A stretch of 64,000 nt of DNA, taken from the NCBI RefSeq assembly GCF_022012395.1, contig NZ_JAKLTQ010000010.1, positions 1 through 64,000 of the forward strand, written 5' to 3'. Positions 36,315 to 44,532 of this stretch are shown in pieces. Source of the stretch: Arthrobacter hankyongi. GTDB lineage: Bacteria; Actinomycetota; Actinomycetes; Actinomycetales; Micrococcaceae. Under the pieces are notes generated by a model. That model had not been told where the DNA came from. It worked only from the letters and a program-made list of their open reading frames with translations, and ran no database searches. Every line of letters begins with the position of its first letter. Position 1 is the stretch's first letter. The translations under genes and the position numbers were made by a program.

Positions 36315-38159
36315 ATGACAACGGACTCCTCCATAGACCAGACCGCGCCATGGGACCCACACTTGCCGCCATATCTCCGTGGAGGAGACCCTGAAGCTTT
36401 TGGAGTCCGTGTTGCATCAGTTGCCTTTGAGGGCGGTGAGAGCATCAAACTTCCCGAGGTTGGTGTTACGGCCGTAGTCGGCGGCAATAATGTCGGTAAG
36501 TCCACGCTGCTCAAGCAAGTAAAGTCCTTGTTGGAACACGGCGGCGAACAAGGCTTCCCCTTTCTTGTTCAGGGAATCGAACTGAATCGACGCGGTACCT
36601 CATCCGACATGATCGCTTGGCTAGGACGTCACGGAAGTTACCAAGTTCAGAACCAGTCGGCCGTGCAGTTCATGAGACACTCCGAGGCGCCTCAAAATGT
36701 CGAGATGCTGAGCAATGCTCACGACGGGCATTATGGACAGCACAGCCTCGCGTATGCTTATCCTTTGCTGGGAAGGTTTTCAGATGCCCAAGACCGGCTC
36801 TATTGGACGGAACCAACGCAACGCCGCAGCGACTTCTCGGCACCGCCAACCCATCCAGTGCATGTTTTGGAAGACGACCCTGACGCGTTGGGACGAATCC
36901 AGAGGCACGCACGGGACATCTTCAATCAAGAACTGACACTAGACAGGTTGAGCGGAAGCTCGATGCTCCGGGTTGGCACCCCCGGCATTGAGGCACCTCC
37001 TGTTGATCAGGTAACCCACGAGTATCGAAATGCCCTGGCGAGTCTGCCACCGCTGAATGAACAAGGGGATGGTGTTCGGAACGCGCTCGGGATACTCATG
37101 CCCTTGGTTACCCCCTACCAGATCATCCTGATCGATGAGCCGGAAGCCTTCCTCCATCCTCCGCAGGCGAGGTTCCTAGGCCAGGCTTTGTCGGAAATGG
37201 CCTTGGAGTATCAAGTCCAAATCATTCTTGCGACGCACGACCGCAACCTCCTTGCAGGCCTGCTCGACGCGCCGGAGACAGACGTCTCCGTAGTGCTTCT
37301 CAACCGCAATAAGAACCAAACCCAGGTACGCCAACTACCGGCTGAATCTGTCCGAGAGCTGTGGGAGGACCCGGCGCTTAAGTACACCAATATGCTGGAC
37401 GGACTCTTTCACCGACTCGTGGTCATCGCGGAAAACGAACGGGACTGCCAGTTCTACGCGGCGGCCCTTGAGGCAGCGTACGAGGACGGCAAGGCCAACG
37501 TTTCTCCATACGATGTCCTTTTCGTTCCCAGCAGCGGCAAGGCAGCGATTGCCCGGCTCGCGGGCCATCTCAAGAAGCTCGGCGTAAACGTCGTCGTCTC
37601 CCCCGACCTTGACGTTCTCAACGATCAACGGGTTATCAAGGCACTGGTCGCCGCGCTGGGCGGCGACTGGGACAAGATCGAAAAAGTCTACAACGCAGCA
37701 ATCGGTGAGTTCGTGGGACCCCGAACCCCGAGGAAAAACAGAGACGTCCTGAACGCGATACAAGCAGTCCTGGGCGCTGCCCCAGATGGCCCATTCACGG
37801 GTGAGAGCAAGCGAGCTGTGAATGCCATGCTGTCCGTACAGAGCCCGTGGACAGCGCTCAAGGATTACGGAACAGCTGCGTTCAAGAGCGGAGCGGCAGC
37901 CGCAGAACAATTGCTCCAGTGGCTCGACGACTTGGGCATCTGTTGCGTCCGCGTAGGCGAACTCGAAGGATTCGGACGGGAAATCCAACGCCGGAAGGGC
38001 TTGGATTGGCTAACCGATGCGCTCACCGCCCAGACCCATAAGAAAGCCGCGGTGCAGGAGCATGTAGCACGGCTGGTTGCAACCCGTGAACCGCAGACCA
38101 CAGAGACACGCGCTGAAGCCGGCACTGAGGACTTCATACCCTCAGAACAGCAGGGCTAG
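36315..38159 (+). CDS. OLD-family ATPase with TOPRIM nuclease domain
   Basis: Encodes 614 residues. The N-terminal ABC-type ATPase has Walker A GGNNVGKST at about residues 56-64, Walker B IILIDEPEAFLHPP near 270 and a switch His in ILATHDRNLL near 305. The C-terminal half has TOPRIM features: an acidic residue in VIAENERDCQFYAAAL near 370 and DLDVLND near 433, which fits the DxD. This is the layout of OLD-family nucleases, including P2 Old and the GajA subunit of Gabija. No UvrD-like partner (GajB) is encoded next to it, so it would be a class 1, stand-alone type. No good ribosome binding site is visible. A phage-defence function is likely. Confidence 0.82.
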   Translation: MTTDSSIDQTAPWDPHLPPYLRGGDPEAFGVRVASVAFEGGESIKLPEVGVTAVVGGNNVGKSTLLKQVKSLLEHGGEQGFPFLVQGIELNRRGTSSDMIAWLGRHGSYQVQNQSAVQFMRHSEAPQNVEMLSNAHDGHYGQHSLAYAYPLLGRFSDAQDRLYWTEPTQRRSDFSAPPTHPVHVLEDDPDALGRIQRHARDIFNQELTLDRLSGSSMLRVGTPGIEAPPVDQVTHEYRNALASLPPLNEQGDGVRNALGILMPLVTPYQIILIDEPEAFLHPPQARFLGQALSEMALEYQVQIILATHDRNLLAGLLDAPETDVSVVLLNRNKNQTQVRQLPAESVRELWEDPALKYTNMLDGLFHRLVVIAENERDCQFYAAALEAAYEDGKANVSPYDVLFVPSSGKAAIARLAGHLKKLGVNVVVSPDLDVLNDQRVIKALVAALGGDWDKIEKVYNAAIGEFVGPRTPRKNRDVLNAIQAVLGAAPDGPFTGESKRAVNAMLSVQSPWTALKDYGTAAFKSGAAAAEQLLQWLDDLGICCVRVGELEGFGREIQRRKGLDWLTDALTAQTHKKAAVQEHVARLVATREPQTTETRAEAGTEDFIPSEQQG

Positions 38160-38173
38160 CAAAGGAGGGGACG

Positions 38174-38311
38174 ATGCCACGAGCTAAGCGCATCCGCCCC
38201 AAGCCTGACAGCCGTAGCGCCCTCACCGTAGCGGGTACGAGCGCTGCCCCGGGAGGTTGGTTGTTGGCCTGGCTAATCGCCCGATTGTCGGTGAAACGGA
38301 GAGCTCCCTAA
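38174..38311 (+). CDS. Small basic protein downstream of the OLD-family gene
   Basis: Encodes 45 residues (starts MPRAKRIRPK). The ATG lies 14 bases after the OLD-family stop and has a strong AAAGGAGGGG site 4 bases upstream, better than that of the large gene. The N-terminus is strongly basic. A short hydrophobic stretch (GGWLLAWLIARLSV) could be a membrane segment, and the end is basic again. I do not recognise it. Its position suggests it is cotranscribed with the nuclease gene and could be a small effector or regulator. Its length makes chance possible. Confidence 0.5.
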   Translation: MPRAKRIRPKPDSRSALTVAGTSAAPGGWLLAWLIARLSVKRRAP

Positions 38312-38339
38312 ATATAAGGTGTAAAAACCGGGATCCGGC

Positions 38340-39254
38340 CTACGCCAGCGCCCGTGCCACGTCGTAGCCGGCGGACTTTGCCAGCTTGTGCCGGGACCGG
38401 TCGTACCGCCGCGTGGTGCGCGGATCGGCCTGCCCGAGGCTGTCCTGCACATCGTGCAGGGGCACCCCGTTGTCCAGGGCGATCGTGGCGAAGGTGTGCC
38501 GCAGGCTGTGCGGGCTGATCCGTCCCTCGATGCCGGCCCTGCGGGCCAGCCGCTGAACGGTGCGGAACGCCTCGGTGCGGTGCCATGACTTCCCGGTGGC
38601 CGTGGTGAAGAGCGGCCGGCTCGTGCCCTGCCCGAGCACCAGGTCGGCCCCGGTGGTGCCCAGGTAAAGGTTCAGCGCTTCGACCGCGGGGGCGGGCACC
38701 GCGACCTTGGCGATCTTGCCGCCCTTGCGCCGGACGGTCAGGGTGCGGTGGCCGGCGTCGTGGCCGTAGTCGGCCGTCGTGGCGCCCAGGGCCTCGCTGA
38801 TCCGGACGCCGGTGAACAGCAGCACGTTGACCAGGGCGTTGGACCGGTCGCCGGCGGCCCGGGCGGTGCGCAGCAGCTCCTTCGCCTGGTCGCGGCTGAG
38901 CCCCTGCGTCGAACTGTGGTCGGCGTCCACCCGCGGCCGGGTGACCGCCTGCACCGGATTGAAATGGGCGGCATCCACGGCAATGGCGTACCGGTAGAAG
39001 CTCGACAGCGCCGCCAGCGTCCTCGCCACGGTCGACGGAGCCCCCGCGAGGGTGTGCCGGTAGCCGTCCACATGCACCCGGCGCGCCGTGAAAAGGTCCA
39101 GGCCCAGGCCGTCGAGCCAGGCGCAGTAGTCGAGCAGGTTCCGGCTGTAGGCGGCCAGCGTATGGTGCGACATCTGCGCCAGCTGCCACGCGGCAATAAT
39201 GCTTGCGTGTCGTGCGGCGTTTCCGGCAGGCGCGGTGTTATAAGCGAGGTCCAC
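38340..39254 (-). CDS. XerC/D-like tyrosine recombinase, plasmid resolution
   Basis: Encodes 304 residues, the usual length for XerC/XerD. The GTG start at 39254 follows GGAGAGTGAGGC. It has an N-terminal SAM-like core-binding domain (residues 25-105) and a catalytic domain with Arg151 (TGVRISEALG), Lys177 (RRKGGK), His249 and Arg252 (HSLRHTFAT), and Tyr284 (TTRRYDR). The residue usually His or Trp in the LGH motif is Gln275 (LGQADPRTTRRY). A perfect dif-like 11-6-11 palindrome lies 12 bases upstream of its start. It most likely resolves plasmid dimers at that site. Confidence 0.92.
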   Translation of the reverse strand: MDLAYNTAPAGNAARHASIIAAWQLAQMSHHTLAAYSRNLLDYCAWLDGLGLDLFTARRVHVDGYRHTLAGAPSTVARTLAALSSFYRYAIAVDAAHFNPVQAVTRPRVDADHSSTQGLSRDQAKELLRTARAAGDRSNALVNVLLFTGVRISEALGATTADYGHDAGHRTLTVRRKGGKIAKVAVPAPAVEALNLYLGTTGADLVLGQGTSRPLFTTATGKSWHRTEAFRTVQRLARRAGIEGRISPHSLRHTFATIALDNGVPLHDVQDSLGQADPRTTRRYDRSRHKLAKSAGYDVARALA

Positions 39255-39265
39255 GCCTCACTCTC

Positions 39266-39293
39266 CCACAACATAAGGGACATTATGTTGTGG
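39266..39293. other. dif-like recombination site
   Basis: A perfect inverted repeat of two 11-bp arms (CCACAACATAA and TTATGTTGTGG) around a 6-bp centre (GGGACA), 28 bp in all. This is exactly the 11-6-11 layout of Xer dif sites, and the inner CATAA...TTATG matches the conserved core of dif. It lies directly upstream of the XerC/D-like gene, so it is the likely crossover site and may also allow autoregulation. Confidence 0.8.
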
Positions 39294-39306
39294 ATTGGCG
39301 CGTGTC

Positions 39307-39336
39307 GGAAATTTTCCGCGGAAGCGGAAATTTTCC
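39307..39336. repeat. Paired GGAAATTTTCC repeats beside the dif-like site
   Basis: Two direct copies of CGGAAATTTTCC lie 19 bp apart, start to start, 14 bases from the dif-like site. They could be accessory sites bound by a directionality protein, as with cer and psi of plasmids, or simply AT-rich promoter DNA of the recombinase gene. Confidence 0.45.
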
Positions 39337-39409
39337 CCGATCCGGCCCGAAATCGCTTGACCTGCGACCAAAGCCTGTTGTAAGGGGACTTCGATGCACA
39401 AAAAAGGAA

Positions 39410-39434
39410 GCCGGAAAGTCTTGTGCTTTCCGGC
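39410..39434 (-). terminator. Rho-independent terminator of the 39462-39800 gene
   Basis: A perfect 9-bp stem (GCCGGAAAG / CTTTCCGGC) with a 7-base loop is followed on the minus strand by a T-rich tract (complement of AAAAAA at 39400-39405). Confidence 0.8.
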
Positions 39435-39461
39435 GTCCGTGGTTAGTAATCCGCGGCCAGG

Positions 39462-39800
39462 TCAGAGGGCGGCGGGGATCGCCGCCCTCTCGTCGTCGGT
39501 GGCCCCGTCCAAGGCCCAGCCGATGCCGTTCCTGATCTGCTCCCAGTCAACGGTGTCCGCCCCCAGCTGCCTCGCCCGGGCGTTGTAGCCGTCCCGGTAC
39601 GCCCTGACCGCGGAGTTCACCGCCTCCGTCCCGTGGCTGCGGTAGGCATCAAGCACCAGGCGCCCCGTGTCCTCCCCCGGATTGTGGATGCTGGTGCCGG
39701 CCACAACCACCGTGCCGCCCCGCAGGTCCTGCGCCGCCATCTCCGCGGCATGGCGTCCTGTCTCTTCGGCGCTGACAATCAACTCGTTGACCGATTTCAT
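39462..39800 (-). CDS. Hypothetical protein, 112 residues
   Basis: I do not recognise this protein. It is acidic and apparently soluble, with alternating helical stretches (VNELIVSAEETGRHAAEMAA, TEAVNSAVRAYRDGYNARARQLG). An AAGGAAAAGGGGG region upstream of the ATG supports the start, and a good terminator follows its end. High third-position GC shows that it is a real coding frame. It sits alone on the side of the recombinase that faces the repeat region. Confidence 0.7.
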   Translation of the reverse strand: MKSVNELIVSAEETGRHAAEMAAQDLRGGTVVVAGTSIHNPGEDTGRLVLDAYRSHGTEAVNSAVRAYRDGYNARARQLGADTVDWEQIRNGIGWALDGATDDERAAIPAAL

Positions 39801-40350
39801 CGGGATCCCCCTTTTCCTTGTTTCCCCTGCTTGAATCCTATCGGCAGGCCAAAGGTTTTTCGGGATGGCTGGCTGTGTTTTTCATATGTGACTGTCTGTG
39901 AATTTCTGTTCGCTGTTCTCGTTCGCATTGGTGCTGCACGGCAGTACCGGGAACACGTTTGAGCAGCGAAAATCAATAGAAGCGGATGCGGTCTCGTCTC
40001 TTACAGAATGCGCAGGTTTTTGGGGCTGCCCGCGCCCTATGCAATCAGGGTCATGATGCACGCCTTCGATAATGCCATGCGGCATACCGCCTATGAGCGG
40101 CTGACCAACCGCTCTCAACGTCCTCGTCCTGGCGCCTTTGGGAATAGGGGTGTCTTCGCAATTCGGCCGGGTAGATGCGGCCGGCTATTTGTGAGTTGAC
40201 AAGCTTATTCATTCATTGAGCGGGCCGCCGGGAAGTCCATCCACGGGTGTGGAGCATGACGGCAAACACCAGGGTCGACGATGCTCCATGCAGAAGCACT
40301 GAAACCGCACTCCCGCTGACCGTCACGGCTCCGGCCTCGACTGCCTGCTT

Positions 40351-40470
40351 CTACTCCGGCGAGGCGGCCGGCCCGGGCCCGGCTCCATCAGCCTGGGCAG
40401 CACTGGAACGATGGAACTGCCTGACGAGCGGCGGCAGGGTCAAGCCGTCCAGAAGCTTCACCTGCGATGC
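40351..40470 (-). pseudogene. Truncated copy of the LGRETSP repeat protein
   Basis: On the minus strand this reads (A)SQVKLLDGLTLPPLVRQFHRSS...AASPE and stops. It matches the C-terminus of the protein encoded at 44825-45058 (SPQVKLLVGLTLPPLVRQSHRS...AASPE). DNA similarity continues past the stop codon, over about 40306-40470 against 44784-44940. The N-terminal part is missing, so this is a fragment left by duplication or recombination. Confidence 0.75.
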
Positions 40471-40601
40471 ACAGCGACGGGATCCAAGACCCCGATGGCC
40501 CCGAACTCATCACTATCATCGACAACGGCCTGATCGAGATCGAACCGGGCATGGCGACAGCACGCCTCTACCTGGTCCGCACCGCTGCACGACTGCCCTA
40601 A
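40467..40601 (+). CDS. Possible small ORF or gene fragment, 44 residues
   Basis: Codes for a 44-residue peptide beginning MHSDGIQDPDGPELITIIDNG. Composition looks protein-like (acidic, IxIIDNGLIEIEPG), but there is no good ribosome binding site, and it starts at the breakpoint of the repeat-protein fragment. It is more likely the tail of a disrupted gene than a functional gene. Confidence 0.25.
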   Translation: MHSDGIQDPDGPELITIIDNGLIEIEPGMATARLYLVRTAARLP

Positions 40602-40745
40602 GCACGTCGGACAGGGGCGCCTGACGCCCGGTACCGTTTTTGGCAGGCTGCGCCGGTACTGGGTCCGAAGCCCCTTCGATGCCGCTAAAACCCCTAGCTT
40701 GAGCGGGAATTCCGCTGTTCAGGAGGTCGGCCGCGGCCGGAGTGG

Positions 40746-41089
40746 GTACCGGCGCAAAAAGGCGAAAAGGTACGCATATTTCTCGTTATTTCAGGGCGAA
40801 CGGCCAAAAGTACCGTATGTACCGGCGCAATTAGAAAAACCCTATGCGCATGCGCGCACGTGTGTGTACTTTCTAAAATAAATTGGTACATGCGGTACTT
40901 TTCCCTCTCTGTTTGTTGATTTTTCAGGGTAAAACGGCCAAAAGGGCGTACCGTATCAGCAAAACCACGAGGAAAAATACGGTACGCGCCGCACCCTTCC
41001 TGTGCGCCCAAAAACCCCGTCGTACAAGGCGAAGAGCCGTCTGCGGGCATGCCGCGGCCGCCGGAAAAATACGGTACCTAATACGGTAC
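40746..41089. repeat. Iteron-like cluster of ATACGGTAC repeats
   Basis: Within 345 gene-free bases the 9-mer ATACGGTAC occurs at 40977, 41069 and 41081, and its complement GTACCGTAT at 40810 and 40948. The longer GGAAAAATACGGTAC is repeated at 40971 and 41063, and GTACCGGCGCAA at 40746 and 40819. AT-rich stretches lie between the copies. The pattern fits binding sites for a replication, partition or regulatory protein. The surrounding DNA from 39801 to 41459 otherwise holds only the small fragments listed. Confidence 0.65.
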
Positions 41090-41459
41090 TTTCGGCGGTT
41101 TTGGCCCCAAAACCCCTCAAAATCGCCCCCTGCATCCCCTCGAACGCCTTCGAAAGAAGGAGGAAAAGCCGTGCAATCTTCCGGGCATACCCTGACCGCC
41201 ATCAACAACTCAGCCTTCTGCGCCCGGAGCAACCGGCCACGTTTGAGGATCTGGTCGCACTGAACATCGCACGCGAATGCATCGACATCCACAACTCACG
41301 CCAGCTGGAGTTGGACGTGCCCCCGACGGGCTCTTCCAGGCCGACGATGCCACGTAGCTGATGGCTTTCACCGTGTCCTGTGCATCAGCGAACCGACCGG
41401 GCTGAGCGCGACTCACCTGCACCGTGAACGGTGGAACGCTCTCGCGCTACCCTGTAGCC

Positions 41460-41681
41460 ATGAGCAGCAGGAACCGGCGCGACATCGGGCGCGTGCTCAG
41501 GGGTGAGACACCATACGACGACCTCGATGAGCGTGATCAGGCGAGAGTGCGGGCAAACTGGGATGAGCAGATCGCCGAGCGTCGGGCGCGCCTGGATCTC
41601 GCTGCCGAATTCACGCAGGCGGGGCGTTCCTGGACAGAGGCGGACAAGCAGGGCTCTGCCGTCGTGCACCGCAACAGATAA
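41460..41681 (+). CDS. Small charged protein upstream of fic (possible antitoxin)
   Basis: Encodes 73 residues rich in Arg, Asp and Glu (starts MSSRNRRDIGRVL; contains YDDLDERDQARVRANWDEQIAERR). I do not recognise a family. It is the only gene just upstream of the Fic-domain gene, 62 bases away on the same strand. It could be a regulator or antitoxin, but the canonical Fic-inhibitory motif is not visible in it. Confidence 0.5.
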   Translation: MSSRNRRDIGRVLRGETPYDDLDERDQARVRANWDEQIAERRARLDLAAEFTQAGRSWTEADKQGSAVVHRNR

Positions 41682-41743
41682 AAGAGTGCGCGTAAAGCCA
41701 CCATACCAAAGGCTAACCACATAGCTTTTGGCATGATGGAGTG

Positions 41744-42946
41744 ATGATCACGGATAGACGGCAGCCCGGCACCTGGCCGGCGACCGGCTACGAAGCCCGC
41801 CCGTGGGTGCGCTCCGGTGACGAAACCGCCTCCCGCCGGGCCCTGCTCCAGGTCCGCGGCGACTACCGGGCCGCCCTCCCGCCGTTGATCGCCGCGGTCC
41901 CGGCGCTACCGGACCCCGAGACGATTGCCCTGGCCGATGATGCGAGCCGGGAACTTGCCCGGTTCGACGCCGAGGTCGGAATGATCGCTGTCCCGTTCGC
42001 GCTGATCCTGCTGCGTAGTGAGTCCGCCTCCAGCTCCGAGATCGAGAACCTCACCTCCAGCGCCCAGCAAGTGGCCCTTGCGGAAATCGGCCGGTCGAAG
42101 TCCGACAACGCGCGCCTGGTCGCCGCGAACGTCCGCGCCACGACCGCGGCCATCGAGCTGTCCGATCGGCTGGACGGGAACTCGATCCTCGCCATGCACG
42201 ATGCGCTGTTGCGGGACACCGCGCCGGAATACACCGGCCGCTGGCGCAGCGAACAGGTCTGGCTCGGCGGCGGGGGCATCTCGCCGCACGACGCAACGTT
42301 CGTGCCGCCCCACCACACGCGCGTACCCGGGCTCATGGCCGACCTGGTCGCATTCGCCGGGCGCACAGACGTGCCCGTGCTCATCCAGGCGGCGATCGCA
42401 CACGCTCAGTTTGAGGCCATCCATCCCTTCCCCGACGGCAACGGTCGGACCGGGCGGGCTCTCCTGCAGGGCATGCTCCGCCACGGCGGCCTGACCCGCC
42501 AGGTTGCCGTGCCCGTATCGGCAGGGCTCCTGCACGACACCAATGCCTACTTCCGCGCGCTGACCGAGTACCGGGCCGGGAAAGCCGAGGCCATCGTCAC
42601 CGCCGTGGCCGAGGCAACCTTCGCTGCAATCCGCAACGGCCGTGCACTCGTGAGGGACATCCAGGCTGCGGCTGCCCGCTGGGACAGCCTGGTCGTCGCC
42701 AGAAGCGACTCCTCCGTGCACCGGGTCAAGGAATACCTGCTCCGCCAACCGGTCGTGAACACCAGGACCATCGCGGCAGAGCTGCAGATCAGCGAGGTTG
42801 CCGCGCAGAACGCGATCGACAAGCTGGTCGACGCCGAGGTACTCACACAGAGCAGCGCCGGCCGCCGGAACCGCATCTGGCAGGCGCCGGAGATCCTCGC
42901 AGCACTCGATGCGTTCGGCGCACGGGCCAGACGCCACCATGGCTGA
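41744..42946 (+). CDS. Fic-domain protein (AMPylator family), class II
   Basis: Encodes about 400 residues. The ATG at 41744 is used; a GTG one codon earlier is equally possible. The N-terminal helical part has a built-in inhibitory motif (SSSEIEN, fitting [S/T]xxxE[G/N]). The Fic core motif HPFPDGNGRTGR near residue 230 is intact (HxFx[D/E]GNGRxxR), so it should transfer AMP or a related group to a hydroxyl side chain. A C-terminal winged-helix region (TIAAELQISEVAAQNAIDKLVDAEVL) is typical of class II Fic proteins of the SoFic type. A 9-bp inverted repeat with one mismatch (41706-41731) lies just upstream. The target is unknown. Confidence 0.9.
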   Translation: MITDRRQPGTWPATGYEARPWVRSGDETASRRALLQVRGDYRAALPPLIAAVPALPDPETIALADDASRELARFDAEVGMIAVPFALILLRSESASSSEIENLTSSAQQVALAEIGRSKSDNARLVAANVRATTAAIELSDRLDGNSILAMHDALLRDTAPEYTGRWRSEQVWLGGGGISPHDATFVPPHHTRVPGLMADLVAFAGRTDVPVLIQAAIAHAQFEAIHPFPDGNGRTGRALLQGMLRHGGLTRQVAVPVSAGLLHDTNAYFRALTEYRAGKAEAIVTAVAEATFAAIRNGRALVRDIQAAAARWDSLVVARSDSSVHRVKEYLLRQPVVNTRTIAAELQISEVAAQNAIDKLVDAEVLTQSSAGRRNRIWQAPEILAALDAFGARARRHHG

Positions 42947-43005
42947 AAGCCGCAAGGCGGTCACCGACGACGCTAGAATTGATACCGGAGATGAGGAGGC
43001 CCGAC

Positions 43006-43167
43006 ATGCTCAGCAGCGAGCAAAAACGCGAGTTGACCATCGACACCATGGCCAGCTGGGCACTGGACGGCATGCAGCCCGACCGTGAGACCGTCGAGGA
43101 CATCAACGCATACCTCGATGGCCACAAGACGCTTCACGAGTTAATCGAGAAGCCGAAGAAGCTCTGA
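43006..43167 (+). CDS. VbhA-like antitoxin of a class I Fic system
   Basis: Encodes 53 residues. GAGGAGG lies 7 bases before the ATG. The pattern TIDTMASWALDGMQPDRETVEDINAYLDGHKTLHELI matches VbhA-type antitoxins, whose inhibitory helix carries SxxxE[G/N]; here it is SWALDG, with Asp replacing Glu. Its stop overlaps the start of a truncated Fic gene (TGATG), so it is the left half of a class I module whose toxin is broken. Confidence 0.65.
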   Translation: MLSSEQKRELTIDTMASWALDGMQPDRETVEDINAYLDGHKTLHELIEKPKKL

Positions 43168-43298
43168 TGCCTGCGGGTAGTGCCGAACCGTTCGCCGATC
43201 CGTACGTCTACTCAGGTACGAGCGTCCTCCGCGCGCTCGAGACCCCTTTTTCCGGCCCGGCCCCTGCAAGCGATGAAGTACGTCCACCCTTCACCTAG
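43167..43298 (+). pseudogene. Truncated Fic toxin
   Basis: The 43-codon frame starts in a TGATG overlap with the antitoxin stop. Its N-terminus (EPFADPYVYSGTSVLRAL) is what class I Fic/Doc toxins begin with (YxYPGTxVLxN). After that the sequence loses similarity and stops. The Fic core HPFxDGNGR is absent, so only the start of the toxin gene remains. Confidence 0.65.
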
Positions 43299-43481
43299 CT
43301 CCTTACTGGCGTCAACGCCGTCGTATTTCCGGGCCGTCTCGTAGGGCCGGCCCAGATCCGATGCGCAGCCTTTGGCGCAAGCAAAACAGACAAGTGATAA
43401 CGAGTTGGACCGGTCTCTTGCGCTCTACTGCCCTTCCACATATCGTCTGTCGATAACATCGAAATTTGATAAGGGGGCATC

Positions 43482-44087
43482 ATGGACAAGGCAGTCTGGA
43501 AGCGCCGCGGAGCCACTACGGCCGCCATTACCGGAGTCACGATCCTGGGCGGCGTCATGATTGCCGGCTCGGTTCTGCCGCCCTGGCCGCTGATCTCCAA
43601 CCAGTATTTCGGCCAGAACTCACCGATCGGCAACTTCGTCCAGGCGGTCTTCGAGTACCCCATCGTTGGTCCAGCCGCCTGGCTGTTTGTCGATCAAGAA
43701 CCGTGGTACGTGAGCGTGCTGGAACTCGCACCGATCATCCTGCAGGCCATCATCCTGGCGGTGCTGACGTTCGCGATAGCCCGGCTGCTGGCCGGCATCC
43801 CCGGCGGCGACTCGTTCGCCCCCTCCGTCCGCAAATCGTTGACGCTGCTGAGCGTGGCGGCGCTGGCGGGCGCCATAATCCAGTTCAGCGTAGGGTTGCT
43901 GGCCTGGACCATCTGCAAGGGATGGCACGACGCCAACTTCGGGCCGGTGAATGACCTCGTCTACGGCCGGCCGCCGTTCCCGGACTGGCCGGTGACCCTC
44001 CTGATCATCGGGATCCTGGCGGCAGCCCTCCGGGCCGCATTCCGCGATGGCGCACAGCTGCGGGAGGAGGTCGCCGGAATTGTCTGA
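43482..44087 (+). CDS. DUF2975-like membrane protein
   Basis: Encodes 201 residues with four hydrophobic segments (AAITGVTILGGVMIAGSV, APIILQAIILAVLTFAIARLL, SLTLLSVAALAGAIIQFSVGLLAW, PVTLLIIGILAAALRAAF). This size and topology, plus an XRE gene that overlaps its end, match the DUF2975-XRE pair known as YoaS/YozG in Bacillus. GATAAGGGGG lies 5 bases before the ATG. Function of the family is not established; the membrane protein may control the activity of the regulator. Confidence 0.65.
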   Translation: MDKAVWKRRGATTAAITGVTILGGVMIAGSVLPPWPLISNQYFGQNSPIGNFVQAVFEYPIVGPAAWLFVDQEPWYVSVLELAPIILQAIILAVLTFAIARLLAGIPGGDSFAPSVRKSLTLLSVAALAGAIIQFSVGLLAWTICKGWHDANFGPVNDLVYGRPPFPDWPVTLLIIGILAAALRAAFRDGAQLREEVAGIV

Positions 44088-44358
44088 CCGGAAAGAGGAA
44101 CAGCACCGCATCACCTGCCATCTCGACGAGGTGCTCCAGACCCACGACGTGACCCTGACCGAGCTGTCGCGCCGCACCGGGATCACGATGGCCAACCTGT
44201 CGATCCTCAAGACCAACAAGGCCAAAGCGATCCGCTTCTCGACCCTTACGGCGATCTGCGAAGCGCTCGACACCAGCCCGGCGGAGCTTTTCAGCTTCTC
44301 CCCGGACCAGAGCTTTCCGGCAGGTACGCAAAAGGCGACCGCCCGGATCCGGCACTGA
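44080..44358 (+). CDS. XRE-family regulator (YozG-like HTH_26)
   Basis: Encodes 92 residues. The TTG at 44080 overlaps the end of the membrane protein gene and follows GGAGGAGG by 9 bases. The HTH is clear: ITCHLDEVLQTHDVTLTELSRRTGITMANLSILKTNKAKAIRFSTLTAICEALDTSPAELFSF. It is the usual partner of DUF2975 proteins, and it probably autoregulates the pair. Confidence 0.82.
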   Translation: MSDRKEEQHRITCHLDEVLQTHDVTLTELSRRTGITMANLSILKTNKAKAIRFSTLTAICEALDTSPAELFSFSPDQSFPAGTQKATARIRH

Positions 44359-44532
44359 CCCAAACAGTGACGACGGTCCCATCTGCATCCGTATCCCGGC
44401 CAGCCGGCGTAAATCGCTCAGGCCGTGCCGGGCTTCCGAAAGGATAACGATCCCGGTCTTGTCATTGTCGAAGGCCGGCTCTGCTGCTTGGCTGGAACCG
44501 GCACGTATCACGATGATGAATGTGGGGGCCGG

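Noticed and set aside
36315-38159. Complete Gabija system
   Set aside because: A GajA-like protein is present, but no UvrD-like GajB gene is adjacent, so only an OLD-family nuclease is claimed.
40746-41089. CRISPR array
   Set aside because: The repeats are 9-15 bp, in both orientations and unevenly spaced, without uniform spacers or cas genes.
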